Assembly (NCBI RefSeq): GCF_001653235.2
Contig: NC_035790.1
Span: 1-64,000, forward strand
Length of the DNA stretch: 64,000 nt
From: Pochonia chlamydosporia 170
Taxonomy: Eukaryota; Ascomycota; Sordariomycetes; Hypocreales; Clavicipitaceae
Direction: 5' to 3'
In this document: positions 9,984-21,044 of the stretch, one piece after another
Layout: each line of letters opens with the position of its first letter
Numbering within the stretch: position 1 is the stretch's first letter
Made by a program: the position numbers and the translations under genes
Notes under the pieces: generated by a model
Seen by the model: the letters and a program-made list of their open reading frames with translations, nothing else
Told to the model about the DNA's origin: nothing
Database searches by the model: none

Positions 9984-10350
9984 CGTAGACGAGTGATTAT
10001 TGGTACACAGAAGTAGAGGAGGGCCGGGAAGGGCCTGACAAGTTCATGGATACAGTACAACCATTAGGATTATGAATAGAGGAGTGAACGTGCTAAGCAC
10101 AGGAGGAAGTAGTTCTGGACAGGAGCAGCTTGGATCTCGAAGCGAAGGGCGGGAACACCTTGTATTTATAGTCGTTCGCTGCATAGCCGCCTAAAAGGCG
10201 GCTGGGTCAGCCTATGAAGTAATCAAATCAAATCAAATATCGATCAAGTGACGATGCTGATCGATAGGATCGAAATCGAAATCGATTCGATTAATCGATT
10301 CGATCAAATCGATTCGATCAAATCGATTGATCGATCGATTTCGAAGCTTG
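9984..10350 (+). other. LINE 3' untranslated region and terminal simple repeats
   Basis: A G-rich segment (about 10015-10130) and a GCCGCCT-AAA-AGGCGGC hairpin near 10186 are followed by repeated ATCAAAT and TCGATTCGATCAAA units (10221-10345). These probably form the element's 3' end. The exact end and its target duplication were not resolved. Confidence 0.5.
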
Positions 10351-12224
10351 CTTAAGACCCTATGTCACTTCACGACTTGCTTGCATAACTGAGCAACGAT
10401 CGGGCAGAAGATCCCCTGTGAATCGGGCAACGAGAGACTCTTGATTTTCTATATAAAAGAGTGGAATTATACGAAATTATATACTTATTGGAATACTGCT
10501 GCTTACGCAGCAGTATTACGATTTCCTATTGCCACTTTGCCACACTCGCATGTTTTCTTGACTGAGGCAGCATTATCTGACAATAGCATATTGTGCTTGC
10601 TTTGAATGAGCGACCTGATCTTGCTACCCTAAGTCATAGTTGGATCTGCTGCTTCTGAGGAAGTAAGTCGGGTAAGGCTGTTGAGCAAATGTAACTCACA
10701 GCGTGTGTGTCGTTAGAGTATGTAGACCCCAGTAGTAAATCTATTTCTTAGATTGGCCACTAGATGTCTGGTATTATTATACTCTAGCTTGGTAATGACT
10801 GCTGTTTAAACATTGATCCATGCCTCCATTGATCTTCAAGTACCCAAGGATTCTTCTAACATTGCGATTCGTTTTACGCATAGCAAATTGCTATTTTGTT
10901 CAAAATTTTGTTCTCACTAGGTATTTATGATGTTTTCTTTACTGGGAAAGAGACCATCGAGACATTACTCAACGTAACCAAACTACATAACTAATCACAT
11001 TAAATAACGTATTTTAAGCCTTTCTACCTAATTTTATATTAAAGAGTTAGCAAATACTTGCCCGTTCTGAATGCTTGAACGAAGAGTCCAGAGGCTGCAT
11101 GCACTTAAATGCTGTGATAACGTCTCCTCGATTTCGAGTGCTATTCATCACGTATGCGGTGCACCTAGCAGAGGGACTCGCTGTGCCCGGCAACATTCCC
11201 CTAAATTTCTACACCTAAAACTCTTTGTATTTGCCTTGAAGCAAAGATACCGCGGTAAGTTTTCGCTACCCTCCGCAAGCTCCAAGAACATGCGTGCGTG
11301 CGATTTTGCTCCTGGCACACTACCTACAGGGCGACCCTCCGGTGTCCGTTCATCAGCAAGGTAAAATCTATTGTGAGTCGATCAAAACAGTCAGCCACGG
11401 TAGCCTTATCGGAAAGTTGCTATTGATTATAAACGTACCTCCAGCCCTTTGACTCGTAAGTTGCATCGGCCGCATCGACCCAGTATGCTGCGGTCCGCTT
11501 ACCTACCCCGAGGGTAGTATAGTCTGGGTGCGGAAAAACAACTTTCCCCATGATTTTTACGTTGTAAATAAAGACTCCTCAGACGTCGTCAGTTCAATGT
11601 TTGATAGCCTCGTTGGCAGCTGCCCAAGGTATCGCATTAGCAATGGCGAAGTCCCTTTCCAGGTCCTCAGTCGAGACGCTAAAGAGGTTGCTCTTGTCGG
11701 GAGTGGGTGTGCGACGACCAGCATTCCAGATGATTATTCTGGGAAAAGCATTGCTACCCCAGTGGCTTCTAATTGTCTGAAAGATAGGCGTTACCTCCGC
11801 AGGCTTGGTGAGGTTGCGTCGGGTGATTGAGGGGTTACTCCGTTTCTCTTTTTGCGCCCTCTTATGGAGAACCAACATGTATATCGTGGTCTACGAACAA
11901 TCTGTTAGTCACAGTGCTGTCACCAATTTGATGCCTGCGTTCCTGCAATGGCCAAATCCTCAGCCGGCTCCGCGCAAGCCGTGCTTGCATGTCTGCTTTA
12001 GGGTTCCCTCGAGGTAAATTACCCCGAGGTAAATTACCAAAACTTCAAGGTAAATGACGGTCATAAACCTCGAGTTTATGACCCGTCTTTTATCACGTGC
12101 TTCCAACCACTATTTAGTGATTTCGAAAAAGCGTGTTTAGAACGGCACTCTAGCGCCTATGCTATCAATGTACGTACATAATAATAATCGGATCGAAACT
12201 TACTGTGCGACCGTACAACCCGAC
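10351..12224. other. Gene-poor, mostly AT-rich intergenic sequence
   Basis: No recognisable gene. A hairpin TACTGCTGC-TTAC-GCAGCAGTA lies near 10494. Near 12017-12090 there are two GAGGTAAATTACC direct repeats and an inverted pair GTCATAAAC/GTTTATGAC. Small overlapping ORFs at 11071-11364 and 11528-11878 match no family I know. Confidence 0.5.
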
Positions 12225-12370
12225 TTGATCTCTTCTTTGCCAAAACCGCCAGGTATTCCGCAATAACTGCCCAGTCTTCACTGGTCATCTTATCGTCAAC
12301 AATTGCGGGCTTCTTCCGACTCCTCTTCGGCAGCGGCCTACGAGCGCAGACAAAGGATTCTGTATAAATA
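12225..12370 (-). pseudogene. Possible hAT transposase remnant
   Basis: On the minus strand a short open stretch reads KKPAIVDDKMTSEDWAVI and continues EYLAVLAKKR. It resembles the (L/M)(T/S)xxDWxVL segment of hAT transposases, such as LTANDWSVLQHF in the element at 15581-19366. It is very short and the call is weak. Confidence 0.3.
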
Positions 12371-12653
12371 CCCTCGTATTTGTGTGGGGGTGGGGTAGAC
12401 AGGGGTAGGATTTTTCAGACTAAATTCTTCAGACTCATTTCCGGGGCAGAGTCAGGATCAGAGTTAGAGTATGGGTCAGCGTACACGCTAATTATGTATA
12501 GAAAAGGAGGTTGGCAAGAAAAAATCTGTGCATGAACTGGCGGGGACGCAATGCTCTAAAGTTTTTTTTTTTTTCGTAGTCGAATTTGAACCTCGACTCA
12601 TTTTGGCTTTCTGTTGACTTGATGTGAGTTCGGGGACAAAGACATGGCGAGAC

Positions 12654-12735
12654 ACTTCCAAGTGGCACGGATGTGCCACTTTGAATATATGTATGAGAGC
12701 TGTCAGCCAGAATTGAATAGAAGTAAGTTCAACCG
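12654..12735 (+). repeat. Dispersed repeat with GTGGCAC palindrome, copy 1
   Basis: About 80 bp starting near the imperfect palindrome AGTGGCACGGATGTGCCACT and running through GAGAGCTGTCAGCCAGAATT into AAGTAAGTTCAA. It recurs in reverse orientation at 45494-45575, just upstream of a pogo-like transposase remnant. It is probably an end of that element family. Confidence 0.6.
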
Positions 12736-12835
12736 CATCATTGTCGACACCCACTACCTTCGACGCCCACCACGTACTTATCACCAACCAACCATCAACC
12801 CACCACCAACTATCGCCAACTACAATATACACTAA

Positions 12836-14661
12836 AAGATAGCCAACTTATTAGGGTAGAACATTAATGGATCTTAGGGTTTTACTTCCAACTAGCTATG
12901 CAACCGTTCTACTCTGAATTTAAGGCTGGATTGGACATTCAAATTATTACCCTTGTATAGTCTCATGTCAACGGATATAAGAGGTACTAAATTGCTCAGC
13001 ATTAGAGCGCGTTCTCTTGGTTGACATCTCACATCTAGGCTGCGCTGCGACCCATAAATGAGTCCATCGTGTGCCAAAGGCTTTCTCAATATATTATTCC
13101 CCTTTTTTTTTTTTTTTTTTGCATTTCGACCTTCGAGTACTGCATTGCCACTGTTCTACACCGCCTCCACGAACTACCTTGTAGTGTTTCTTGTCCTAAC
13201 GTTCTGATACCCGACTCTGTTCAACACCCTCTTCTGGAGCCCCAGTGTGCATGCCAAGATATGAGGATGTGAAGGCGTGGATTCTCACCAGAGTTTGGAC
13301 TCCCCTTTCGGGGCTCCAGAAACGAAAGAAATCAAGCTATTAGCACGATTACTCCGTCAGCTTTGACAATCCGTTCGGGATTGTCCAACATCAAAGGGAG
13401 CAGACAAACTCATTAGATACAGCTCAAAAAGGAGCATCTAGATGGTGCCCTTTCTTGATGTGTTGACGGTCCCAGTTTGATTCCCTGGATCCTGGTGTCA
13501 AGCAAAGAGGTCACGACGAGGCTCAGGGAGGGAGCTGAGTGGGCACCGGGGGGTAACTGCAGCGCCCTGGACGAACGGCTTCATCTGGCGACGAATAGTA
13601 GAGAACAGCTGACAGCATGACCTCGCATCTGCATAGCGAGCACCTTTGGCTGCCCGTATTTCGCTTTTGAGAAATCTCAGCACTGGCCATAATGCATGGT
13701 TTGTCCACTCGAACTAAGGTGCCCATGTCTCTCAACTCCTACCACAAAATGCTTCCACAGCCGCCAATCGTGCGAAAAGGGAGTGCAGATGCAACGATGG
13801 CGTCTACGACCTCATCTTGGTATAATACGGCGCTTTGGCGGTCAATCTAATTATGCAGTGCGAGCTGCTGAATCGCCAGTCCGCGATTCCATGTTGCCGA
13901 TGAGGGTGGTGCTGGGCAAGTTGGGCTAAAAGCTATGAAACTTCTCGATGAACTAGTCAGCCACACCATCCAGCAAGGAATGGACTAACGCGGTTTCCTC
14001 TTTGCTCTGTTTGGTATGACCGGCAGTTCCCAGAGGGGCATCCGCCATACTGCACCAAAGACCTCCGTGCTATGAGCAACTTGGCGTTGCTTGTTTTTGA
14101 GTGTGGCTAGAGTGCCGTAGACCGGCCCGCGCAGGGCCATCTCAGTTCCAGCGTGCCCATTGGCTTTGCAGGCGTCACTTTGCTGTCGTTTCAATAAGTT
14201 GAATGGCTCTCACAGGCTTATAGCCAGAATTGATGGATGAAGCGAGAGGCGGGAGGAGTACTGGCAAGCTTGATGCCTGCCAGAGGGCGACCACACTGCT
14301 GTACCATTTTCATGCAGACCGTCCACTCGCTGTTAAACGATTGAAGAGTCCCTTGGTTTCTCGGAAGCCCCTATATTGAAGTGAATATGAACCCGGCTGT
14401 GGCTATGGCGGCGGGCTCTGGCGCCACGGTCTGGTGGTTTCGCAAGATGGGAGTTTATCAGGATCATGTCTCTGCAAATCGATGCTTAAAAATAAAAGTT
14501 GGTCATGGCCACCATCGGGCTCAACCCGTTACACAAAATTCCCTTGCACATAACCCGCCTGGCCCCAACCCGCCGTTCTAGCTCGCGCCCGACGATAAGC
14601 CCCGTGGCACCAGGCTTATGTCACTGTCTTGGTCCGAAGGTTGCGTCCGCCTAGAGTTTTA
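12836..14661. other. Intergenic, no gene recognised
   Basis: No coding sequence with family features. A homopolymer T tract sits at about 13101-13121. Short ORFs at 13498-13735, 13696-13929 and 13985-14194 look random. Confidence 0.45.
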
Positions 14662-16108
14662 CTAGCTATTTCTCATGTCTAGATACCCTGCATCTAACCC
14701 CCCGTCTCCGGCCACACTAGTTCCGTGCTTTTCTAGCACATCCAGAAGTTGGGTCTGTTGAGAATGGTAAGTACATCTGGCAATCTCGCCAAGTCTGTTC
14801 AATGTATCCCTATCCCCTAGTAATTTGCAGGATGACATCTTCCAATCCAGGGATGCATAAAGTTCGAAGTACGCATAGAACAGGACGAGGTAAAGGCTTG
14901 GCCTTAGTGTCGCTGGCGCCCCATCCCTTCCACGGAAGAATACCTCGGTTCGGGACGCGCAACGTAGTGTGAGTCCTTTCAGAATGCGACGTTCGCCCTT
15001 CTCATCCAACTTCATGCTTCTCAATTGATCCTCAAGAGCTTGCCCAATGCAGAGTCGCTCGTTCCTTTCCACAATTTGCGATACGCGGACGAAATTGTCT
15101 TCAAAAATTCGTTGTTCCCAACAATCATCTGAGCCAAAAACATGTAAAAGGCTAAGGAGATACTGGAGTATCAGAAAGTCTCCAGAATGTTGTCTCTCAT
15201 TTGGAGCCCAGGATCTGATAATTTCAAGCCCTCCGGATGACTGCATGAATTCCTTGGCCGTCTGGTGGATAAATTGAGCCGTGGTGCCATGTTTGGACTG
15301 AGCTGTTTCGAGAAGCCCCATTGATCTGCTGTACATGCGACGTATCATCTGGTTCGTTGAAATTTCAGCTGTAGAATTAGACGGCAACATGGCCCCTGAA
15401 AGATGCATACCTGCGGCAATCAGGTCTCTCAAAGGCCAGGGCTCGCGCCACGCTGCCACGATGCAAAACAGTATATACGCTTCATATCGCATCTGCTGTA
15501 AAATATGCACCGAGGAACGTCGGCTCCTAAGAAGCGCGCATGTGTAAAGCTCGCTCAGCTCGGTCGGGAGAGAGTAGAGGCAGAGACCCAATCAACTAAA
15601 TCAACTACACGGCATCTGTCAATTTAGAGTAAGTGTAGATTAGTAATGAAACTTTGAATGTAGTGTATCAACGGACACCTCAAATGTAGTTGATTTAAGT
15701 GTAGTTGACTTCAGTGGATGGAGGTTTGTGGCGGCATCATCCAGAGTCGCGGCGTAGTGGGGCAGCGCATGATGGCACTAAGTTAACGCGTCTACACGTC
15801 CACGCGCTTGCTCATACCTCTTTCCTCTTCATCTTGGTTTTCGTGCAATATAGTGGCATTATCTCTTGAGTTGATCTCATCGCGCCCGTGTCAGGGTTGG
15901 CCACAGTGACGCTAACCATCCCCTCGCATTAAAAAGTGTCAGAGACGACATATTCTAACAAATACCTCCCTCTTAGAAGGAGGTGATGTCCACTTTTGCT
16001 GGCTGGTACAACAAGTAGGGCTTCCCGAGGCTCCTCTGGTGCGAATCTACCTTCGGCTGCTCCCGTCCCCTTCCCTTCATTCACTCTTGTAGCACTCGAA
16101 TCGCCTCT

Positions 16109-18642
16109 TCAATGGCCAGCTGTTTTCGCCGCGGCAGCGAGCCACGATAGCTCCCGTCTTCTGAACTCATCATCATTAAGATGGATGCCCTCGAGCTCTT
16201 TCTTCTCCTCTATGATCGAGAGAAATAACGGATCTAGGTCGTTGATAATGCCTGCCCGAAACCACGACCTCAATACCTGACACATCCCAACTGTTTGCGC
16301 CTGAAGATTGCACCGTTGGGGAACAACCATCTGCCCTGCTGCCGAGAACATCCTCTCACATTCTGCAGACATTGATTGTATTGTGACAAAGTCGAGGGCC
16401 ATTCGGGAGAGACGAGGGTATTGCAGGCGCTTCTCATGCCAATACGCTATCGGATCTCGCACAGTCTTGTCAGTGCTCTCATGGCTCGATTGCCATCGTT
16501 CGTATTCGTCGCCAACCGTGTCGTCGTCCAGTAGAGGCTCTGTCTGTATGGAGTCGATACGGGACTGTTCGCAATGCTCTTCGAAGGCATTGTAGTATTG
16601 CTTCTGTCGTTTTGCAACAGGCTCGTCATTTGAGGCCACCACAATATGGAAATCTCGATAGGACTCGTCCCACACTTCTTGAACTATCCTTTTTGCAGAT
16701 CTGATCCAGTCGGGCTTATGTACCCAGGCCTGCTCGAACCATCCCCATCTGTATGCCGGGTGGAGTGCGAGGGCGGTATAATATATCGGTGTTGTGTCGA
16801 GAATAGTGTAATACTTGTCTAATTTCTCCCAGGCCATATTTATGCCGATCCTGAACTGTTCGGGGTCAGGAAAATCTTTTGCCATCGCCTTATATTTTTC
16901 GAGCTTGCCAAGCAGGAATTCAAACCCATTGATCACATCCCAAACGTTCCCATATGAACCAGTATAACCCCTCTTGCGTTTCCTGATTAAACCGTCGCCT
17001 TCTAGAGTCTTGACTGCATCTTCATAGTATCCAAGGATCGTCGCGAAGTGTTGAAGTACAGACCAATCGTTGGCCGTAAGTTGGTTCTCGTCTCTAAGGA
17101 TTCGAGGCCGGACAGCCGACTTTTTCAACTGGCCAGTTCTTTTTGATGTATTCTCCTCCTCCCATTGGATTCGGAACTTCGCGACTAGCAGTTCGAAGTA
17201 CCTTCGAAGTCTCAAGGCGCGGCGGATCATATAGAGCTGGGAAAGCCAGCGCGTATCGTTATCTAGCACTACCGAGACGGGGCTTTTTGACCGTATTTTC
17301 GGATCGTCCGACATGGATATGTCGTACTCTTGAAGTTCTTTCAACAGGTATGTCAGTCTGTCCGATCGATCAACATCCACGACGAAATTATGGAGCTTCC
17401 CAACCGGCCCTTTCTGTCGCCAAAGTTCGTATTCGGCTTCAGACAGCGCTTCTGCACCAGAAAGTTGTTCTTCGAACGCGTCTGTATCCTTCCCGAACAG
17501 TAGTGCCTTCGCAGACAGATTGACTATATGGCCGAAGCAGCGGCCTCGCCTTCGAGCGCCATTGAAGCCGAGCTTTTTGCCAATAGCCTCAAGTGCTGTG
17601 TCGTTGTTCTCGGCATTGTCAAGGGTAAAATACCCAATATTCTCCTCGATGCCAAAAGCCTCGATGGTATAAAGGACTTCTGTTGCAATGTTGTTCCCCG
17701 AATGTCTGCGGACTTCGGGGACCCCCAGAGCGACCTTGTGGGGCTTGCTATTCTCGTCCCTGAAGAAGCACACGATACCGTATAACGAGTGTCGATTCCG
17801 CGCCCTCCATCCGTCAAAGCTGACGTGTATTAAGCCGGGGCTCTTTCGCAGGGCTTCAATGACGCGCGCCTTGTGCTTTTTAAATTCGGAGTTGATGAGC
17901 GCGCGAACTGTGGTATCAGAGATGTTGGCGTTCGTGATCTTGACTGCAGGGTTAAGGTATTCGAAGATATCCCGGAGTCTCTCATGTTCAACAACACTAA
18001 AGGGCTGATTCGTGTCGACTGATTCGTGTCGACTATCCACTCGATCAGGAGACGTTGAAAGTGATTTCGATTAAATCCGCGTATCATAGAGTTGGCAATC
18101 GCCTGTTCTCGAGGTCTTAAAGGGTCGAGCTTCCATATATCCACAATCGATCTTGGCCTCTTGCTCCCTGGCTTCTCCTCGGCTTTCTTTTGCAAGCCGG
18201 ACTTTGTCTTGTTATCTGGTGCAGATATTCCGTGATCCTTGTATAAGTGATTCAGCGCATTCTGAAGGCCAATAGCAACGAAATTCTTAGGTCTGGGGTC
18301 GTTCTTCTGAATACACGGCTTGCAGACCCATCTGCGCTCGTCGTCATGTTGTATGTCGTATCCATATTCCCAAGCCCATGAGTAGTTGTCTTTGCTTCTT
18401 TCTGACCATACCCAACCCGGAAAATGTCCCCAAAGACGCGTATCGTACTTATCAGGAGTGGGCAATGTCGTCGGCGGCGGGGAGAACGGCGTCAATGAGC
18501 TCTCGGCAGAAGAAGCAGGCGTGGAAGGCACTGGGAGTTCGAAGTCAATTGGGACATCATCGATAGAAATTGGGGACGATTCTAGGAATTCCGAAGCGCT
18601 CATGGTCATAGTAAACATAAAGACATAATGTGAAAGTGTCAC
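16109..18642 (-). pseudogene. hAT transposase with a 14-bp duplication frameshift
   Basis: The start is at or slightly inside 18642 (MSASEFLESS is a good candidate). Domains in order: Ser/Pro-rich N-terminus; BED-like zinc finger (WVCKPC, then HLYKDHG); the RRNHFQRLLIEWIV-type segment; catalytic core with FDGWRARNRHSLYGI, YFTLDNAENNDTAL and CFGHIVNLSAKALLF; hATC dimerisation region (LSRMALDFVTIQSMSAECER, MFSAAGQ). The first ORF (to 17830) and second ORF (18040-16109) are in different frames. The shift is explained by a perfect 14-bp tandem duplication at 18005-18032; counting one copy joins WIVDTNQ to PFSVVEHERL in frame. The rest of the protein is open to the stop at 16109. Confidence 0.85.
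18005..18032. repeat. 14-bp perfect tandem duplication inside the transposase
   Basis: CTGATTCGTGTCGA occurs twice in direct succession (18005-18018 and 18019-18032). Fourteen is not a multiple of three, and the frame arithmetic shows that this one duplication fully accounts for the frameshift. Confidence 0.95.
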
Positions 18643-20170
18643 GGACTAACTCGTTGCCGTGCACCTGGGTTGATGGCAATGCTGATAACGCCACCAAATG
18701 AGGGTCTCACAACCAGCCCCTGAGCATTGACTGCCCAGTTAACCACCATAGTAGAGAGTCCACCCCTCGAGAACGTCTGCTCTCTCTTTTTTGTTAGCTG
18801 AATGAGCCGCGTGTCCCCTTACGGAACTTACTGGGGCCGACCGGCGACCCCTTACAGAAAAGAAGCGATGATACTTGTTGTAGATGGCCAGAAATAGGTG
18901 TTATGTGATGATCAAGCAGGTGCTAGCTAGCAGGAAGATATTTCAATAAACTAGGCATCAGCCATCGTTCCGCTACACGTCATTCAAAACATGGCAATAC
19001 GGTTCCAAGATGGGTAAAAAGATGCCGAAGTCAATCAACCAAGGATCAACAGACGCACGACGCAGTAGCGGAGGCTCTACCTTAAGGCACTTTGGTTAGA
19101 ATACAAATTACGGATGTAGAATAGGGGGAGGAAGCTGACTTGTCGTCTCGCCCGCAGCCGAACCTACCCTGAAGCTAAGTTCGAGATCAAATGTGCAGCC
19201 CTTTAACCATCAACAGTTACACTGAAATCAACTAAATCCACGTACACGAGAGGCCCAAATTTAGTTTAATTGATTAGTCAGGATTGTCCTGATTTAGTTG
19301 ATTTAGTTGAGTGTAATACACTAAGTTGATCAACCAGTGTAAGTCGTGTAGTTGATTGGGTCTCTGAGTAGAGGAGGACCTCAAGCTCTTGAAAACTGTC
19401 TCCCTCTTGAAGACCCTCTACAAGTTCATCAACCACCAGCCTAACCCAGAGAAACACACCCTCAGCTCTTTTGATTACCTCCTTGCAGAGTTCCTGGAGT
19501 TGTCCTTCTTCTTCGGAAGTGAGCTCCGAAAACGATTTCGCTAATCGGACCTTGTTTTGAGTATACTCCAGAATATCTTCCCGTGTCTTATCGTGAATAG
19601 CGAAACCTGGCCAATCCCGAAATTTATCCTTGAAAATATTTTCCGGCCTCGAAGCAACACATAACCGGATTCGAAGCATGGGGTTGTTTGCTGCGTCGAC
19701 AAGTAGACCTATAAACTCGAGCAAATGATGATGAATGCCCGAATGTTCGTCTAAGGCATCGATGAAGAGACAAATGTTCAGCCCTGACTTCGCTGAATCT
19801 TTCACAGGGTATAGGGCTTGCTGCATAACCTGAAATGACCAATTGAAGTTGGAAATTTCCGTTGACCCATCTTTCATTGTCTGATAGTTAATCACCGGTT
19901 TTTCAACTAGAAGATCATAAATTGACGCAAAGAGGACCTTGTCCTGAAGTAGGAGTTGGTACAAAATTTCTTGTACAAGACCTTCAAGTGACTTCTGTAT
20001 CATGGATCCTCGATCGTGGAAAAAGTACCCAGCGACCTTCCAGTGTCCCTGGTCGTACTGTCTCAGGAGATCCCTAGTCTTGGGATGATTCATAGCGTAT
20101 TTCATGAGGGTAGACTTACCCGATCCGGGTTTTCCCTGGATCCAAAATATTGGTCTAGGGTCTGTCCCTG

Positions 20171-20880
20171 CTCCACCTTAGGGGCCAAGAAATGCGTTGC
20201 TTTTTTGGAAATCGAACGCGCCCCACATTTTTGATCTTGGATGTGCCACACGCAATTTCTATGCAGCATCTTACCTTGTGTGAGTAGTCTAGGAAATTAC
20301 ACGCTCCTACCTGTAAATAGCCCAGCCTGCTACTGAAAGGTTCTCAGACTGAACAGCTTTCAGCTTTGTAAGATATCGGATGACCGTTAAGGGTGCGGGT
20401 AAGAGCAACAACTCAGCGAAAACCAGCGATTATTGTGTGACTGGCTGTGCCTGTAACGGTCCAAGCGAGTATATTGACAACTAGCCAGGTGACTATAAAC
20501 AAGTATCCAAAGCTAAGGAGAGAAGGAAAGGAGAACAAGAAAGAAAGAGCTCGCAGAGCTCTTGTAGGCTTGTGAGCTTGCTTCTGCTAATCTCGCTTGT
20601 TGCTGGGAGTTACCAGCGCCAAGGCTGGGGACGAAGGCGAGAGTGCAGGCCGAGCCACCATCGGGCTCAGCCCTTTACATTAAGCATCCTTCGTCAGGCA
20701 AATTCATTGACCAAGAAAATCTGTTGTTCCATTGGCTTCTGTGGTTCAATACATGAATAGATAGCCAATACCCAACTTGAGCAGATGAAGTATTATTCTC
20801 ATTTGTTTCTTTCGATGCAACATTTTTATTCTTGATTAAAGACGAACTTCGATGTCGAATTCTGGCCGCCGTGGCTCGTG
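20171..20880. other. Intergenic, no gene recognised
   Basis: Upstream of the NACHT fragment. Short ORFs only; nothing recognised. Confidence 0.4.
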
Positions 20881-20882
20881 CA

Positions 20883-20926
20883 CCAGCGGCCCCTACAGAG
20901 GCGCCCCCTTTCTCTAATTGCGCGCC
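20883..20926 (+). repeat. MULE terminal-repeat fragment
   Basis: GCGGCCCCTACAGAGGCGCC, then AATTGCGCGCC, closely matches the terminal inverted repeat of the MULE at 57833-60704. The middle differs (CCCTTTCTCT), so this is a diverged or truncated terminus of the same family. No transposase accompanies it. Confidence 0.6.
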
Positions 20927-21044
20927 ATGTAGTAGCTCAGCTATTTCGTCCAAAACTCAGAGAGAAGTACAAATATCTGTCAATACAAACAATAAAGAGC
21001 ATCAAACTAAAACTAAATTATTTTTTCAAAGTCTAAATAACGTA

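Larger units (their letters stand above)
3462..10350 (+). mobile_element. Tad-like LINE retrotransposon, 5'-truncated, with two insertions
   Basis: A non-LTR element with a gag-like ORF1 with zinc knuckles (to 5603), and an ORF2 with endonuclease, reverse transcriptase and RNase H (5597-9983, interrupted). A 3' region ends in simple repeats rich in ATCAAAT and TCGATTCGAT (10221-10345). The RNase H in ORF2 places it with Tad1-like elements of filamentous fungi. ORF1 is open from 3462 with no good start, so the 5' end is truncated. No RIP-type stops are seen. Confidence 0.85.
15581..19366 (-). mobile_element. hAT transposon with perfect 8-bp target duplication
   Basis: A 3,786-bp element whose ends both begin CAGAGACCCAATCAACTA when read inward, flanked by AGTAGAGG at 15573-15580 and 19367-19374. 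The 8-bp duplication and CAG termini are hAT hallmarks. CAACTA motifs recur near both ends. It lies within the coding region of a NACHT gene on the same strand and carries one transposase gene. Confidence 0.92.
14662..20170 (-). pseudogene. NACHT-type NLR gene split by a hAT insertion
   Basis: The two coding parts are 20170-19367 and 15572-14662 (minus strand). Without the hAT element and one 8-bp duplication, the frame runs continuously across the junction (VLLYS-LPTELSELY). The first part carries the P-loop GKPGSGKST, the Walker B-type LFIDALDEH and the CVASRPENIF (sensor-like) segment of fungal NACHT domains. The second part is the helical region that follows (CIVAAWREPWPL, IHQTAKEFM). An in-frame stop lies just upstream of the P-loop, so the N-terminal effector domain is missing or lies beyond an unseen intron. 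No C-terminal repeats remain before the stop at 14662. Such proteins are STAND NTPases used in heterokaryon incompatibility or defence. Confidence 0.75.
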
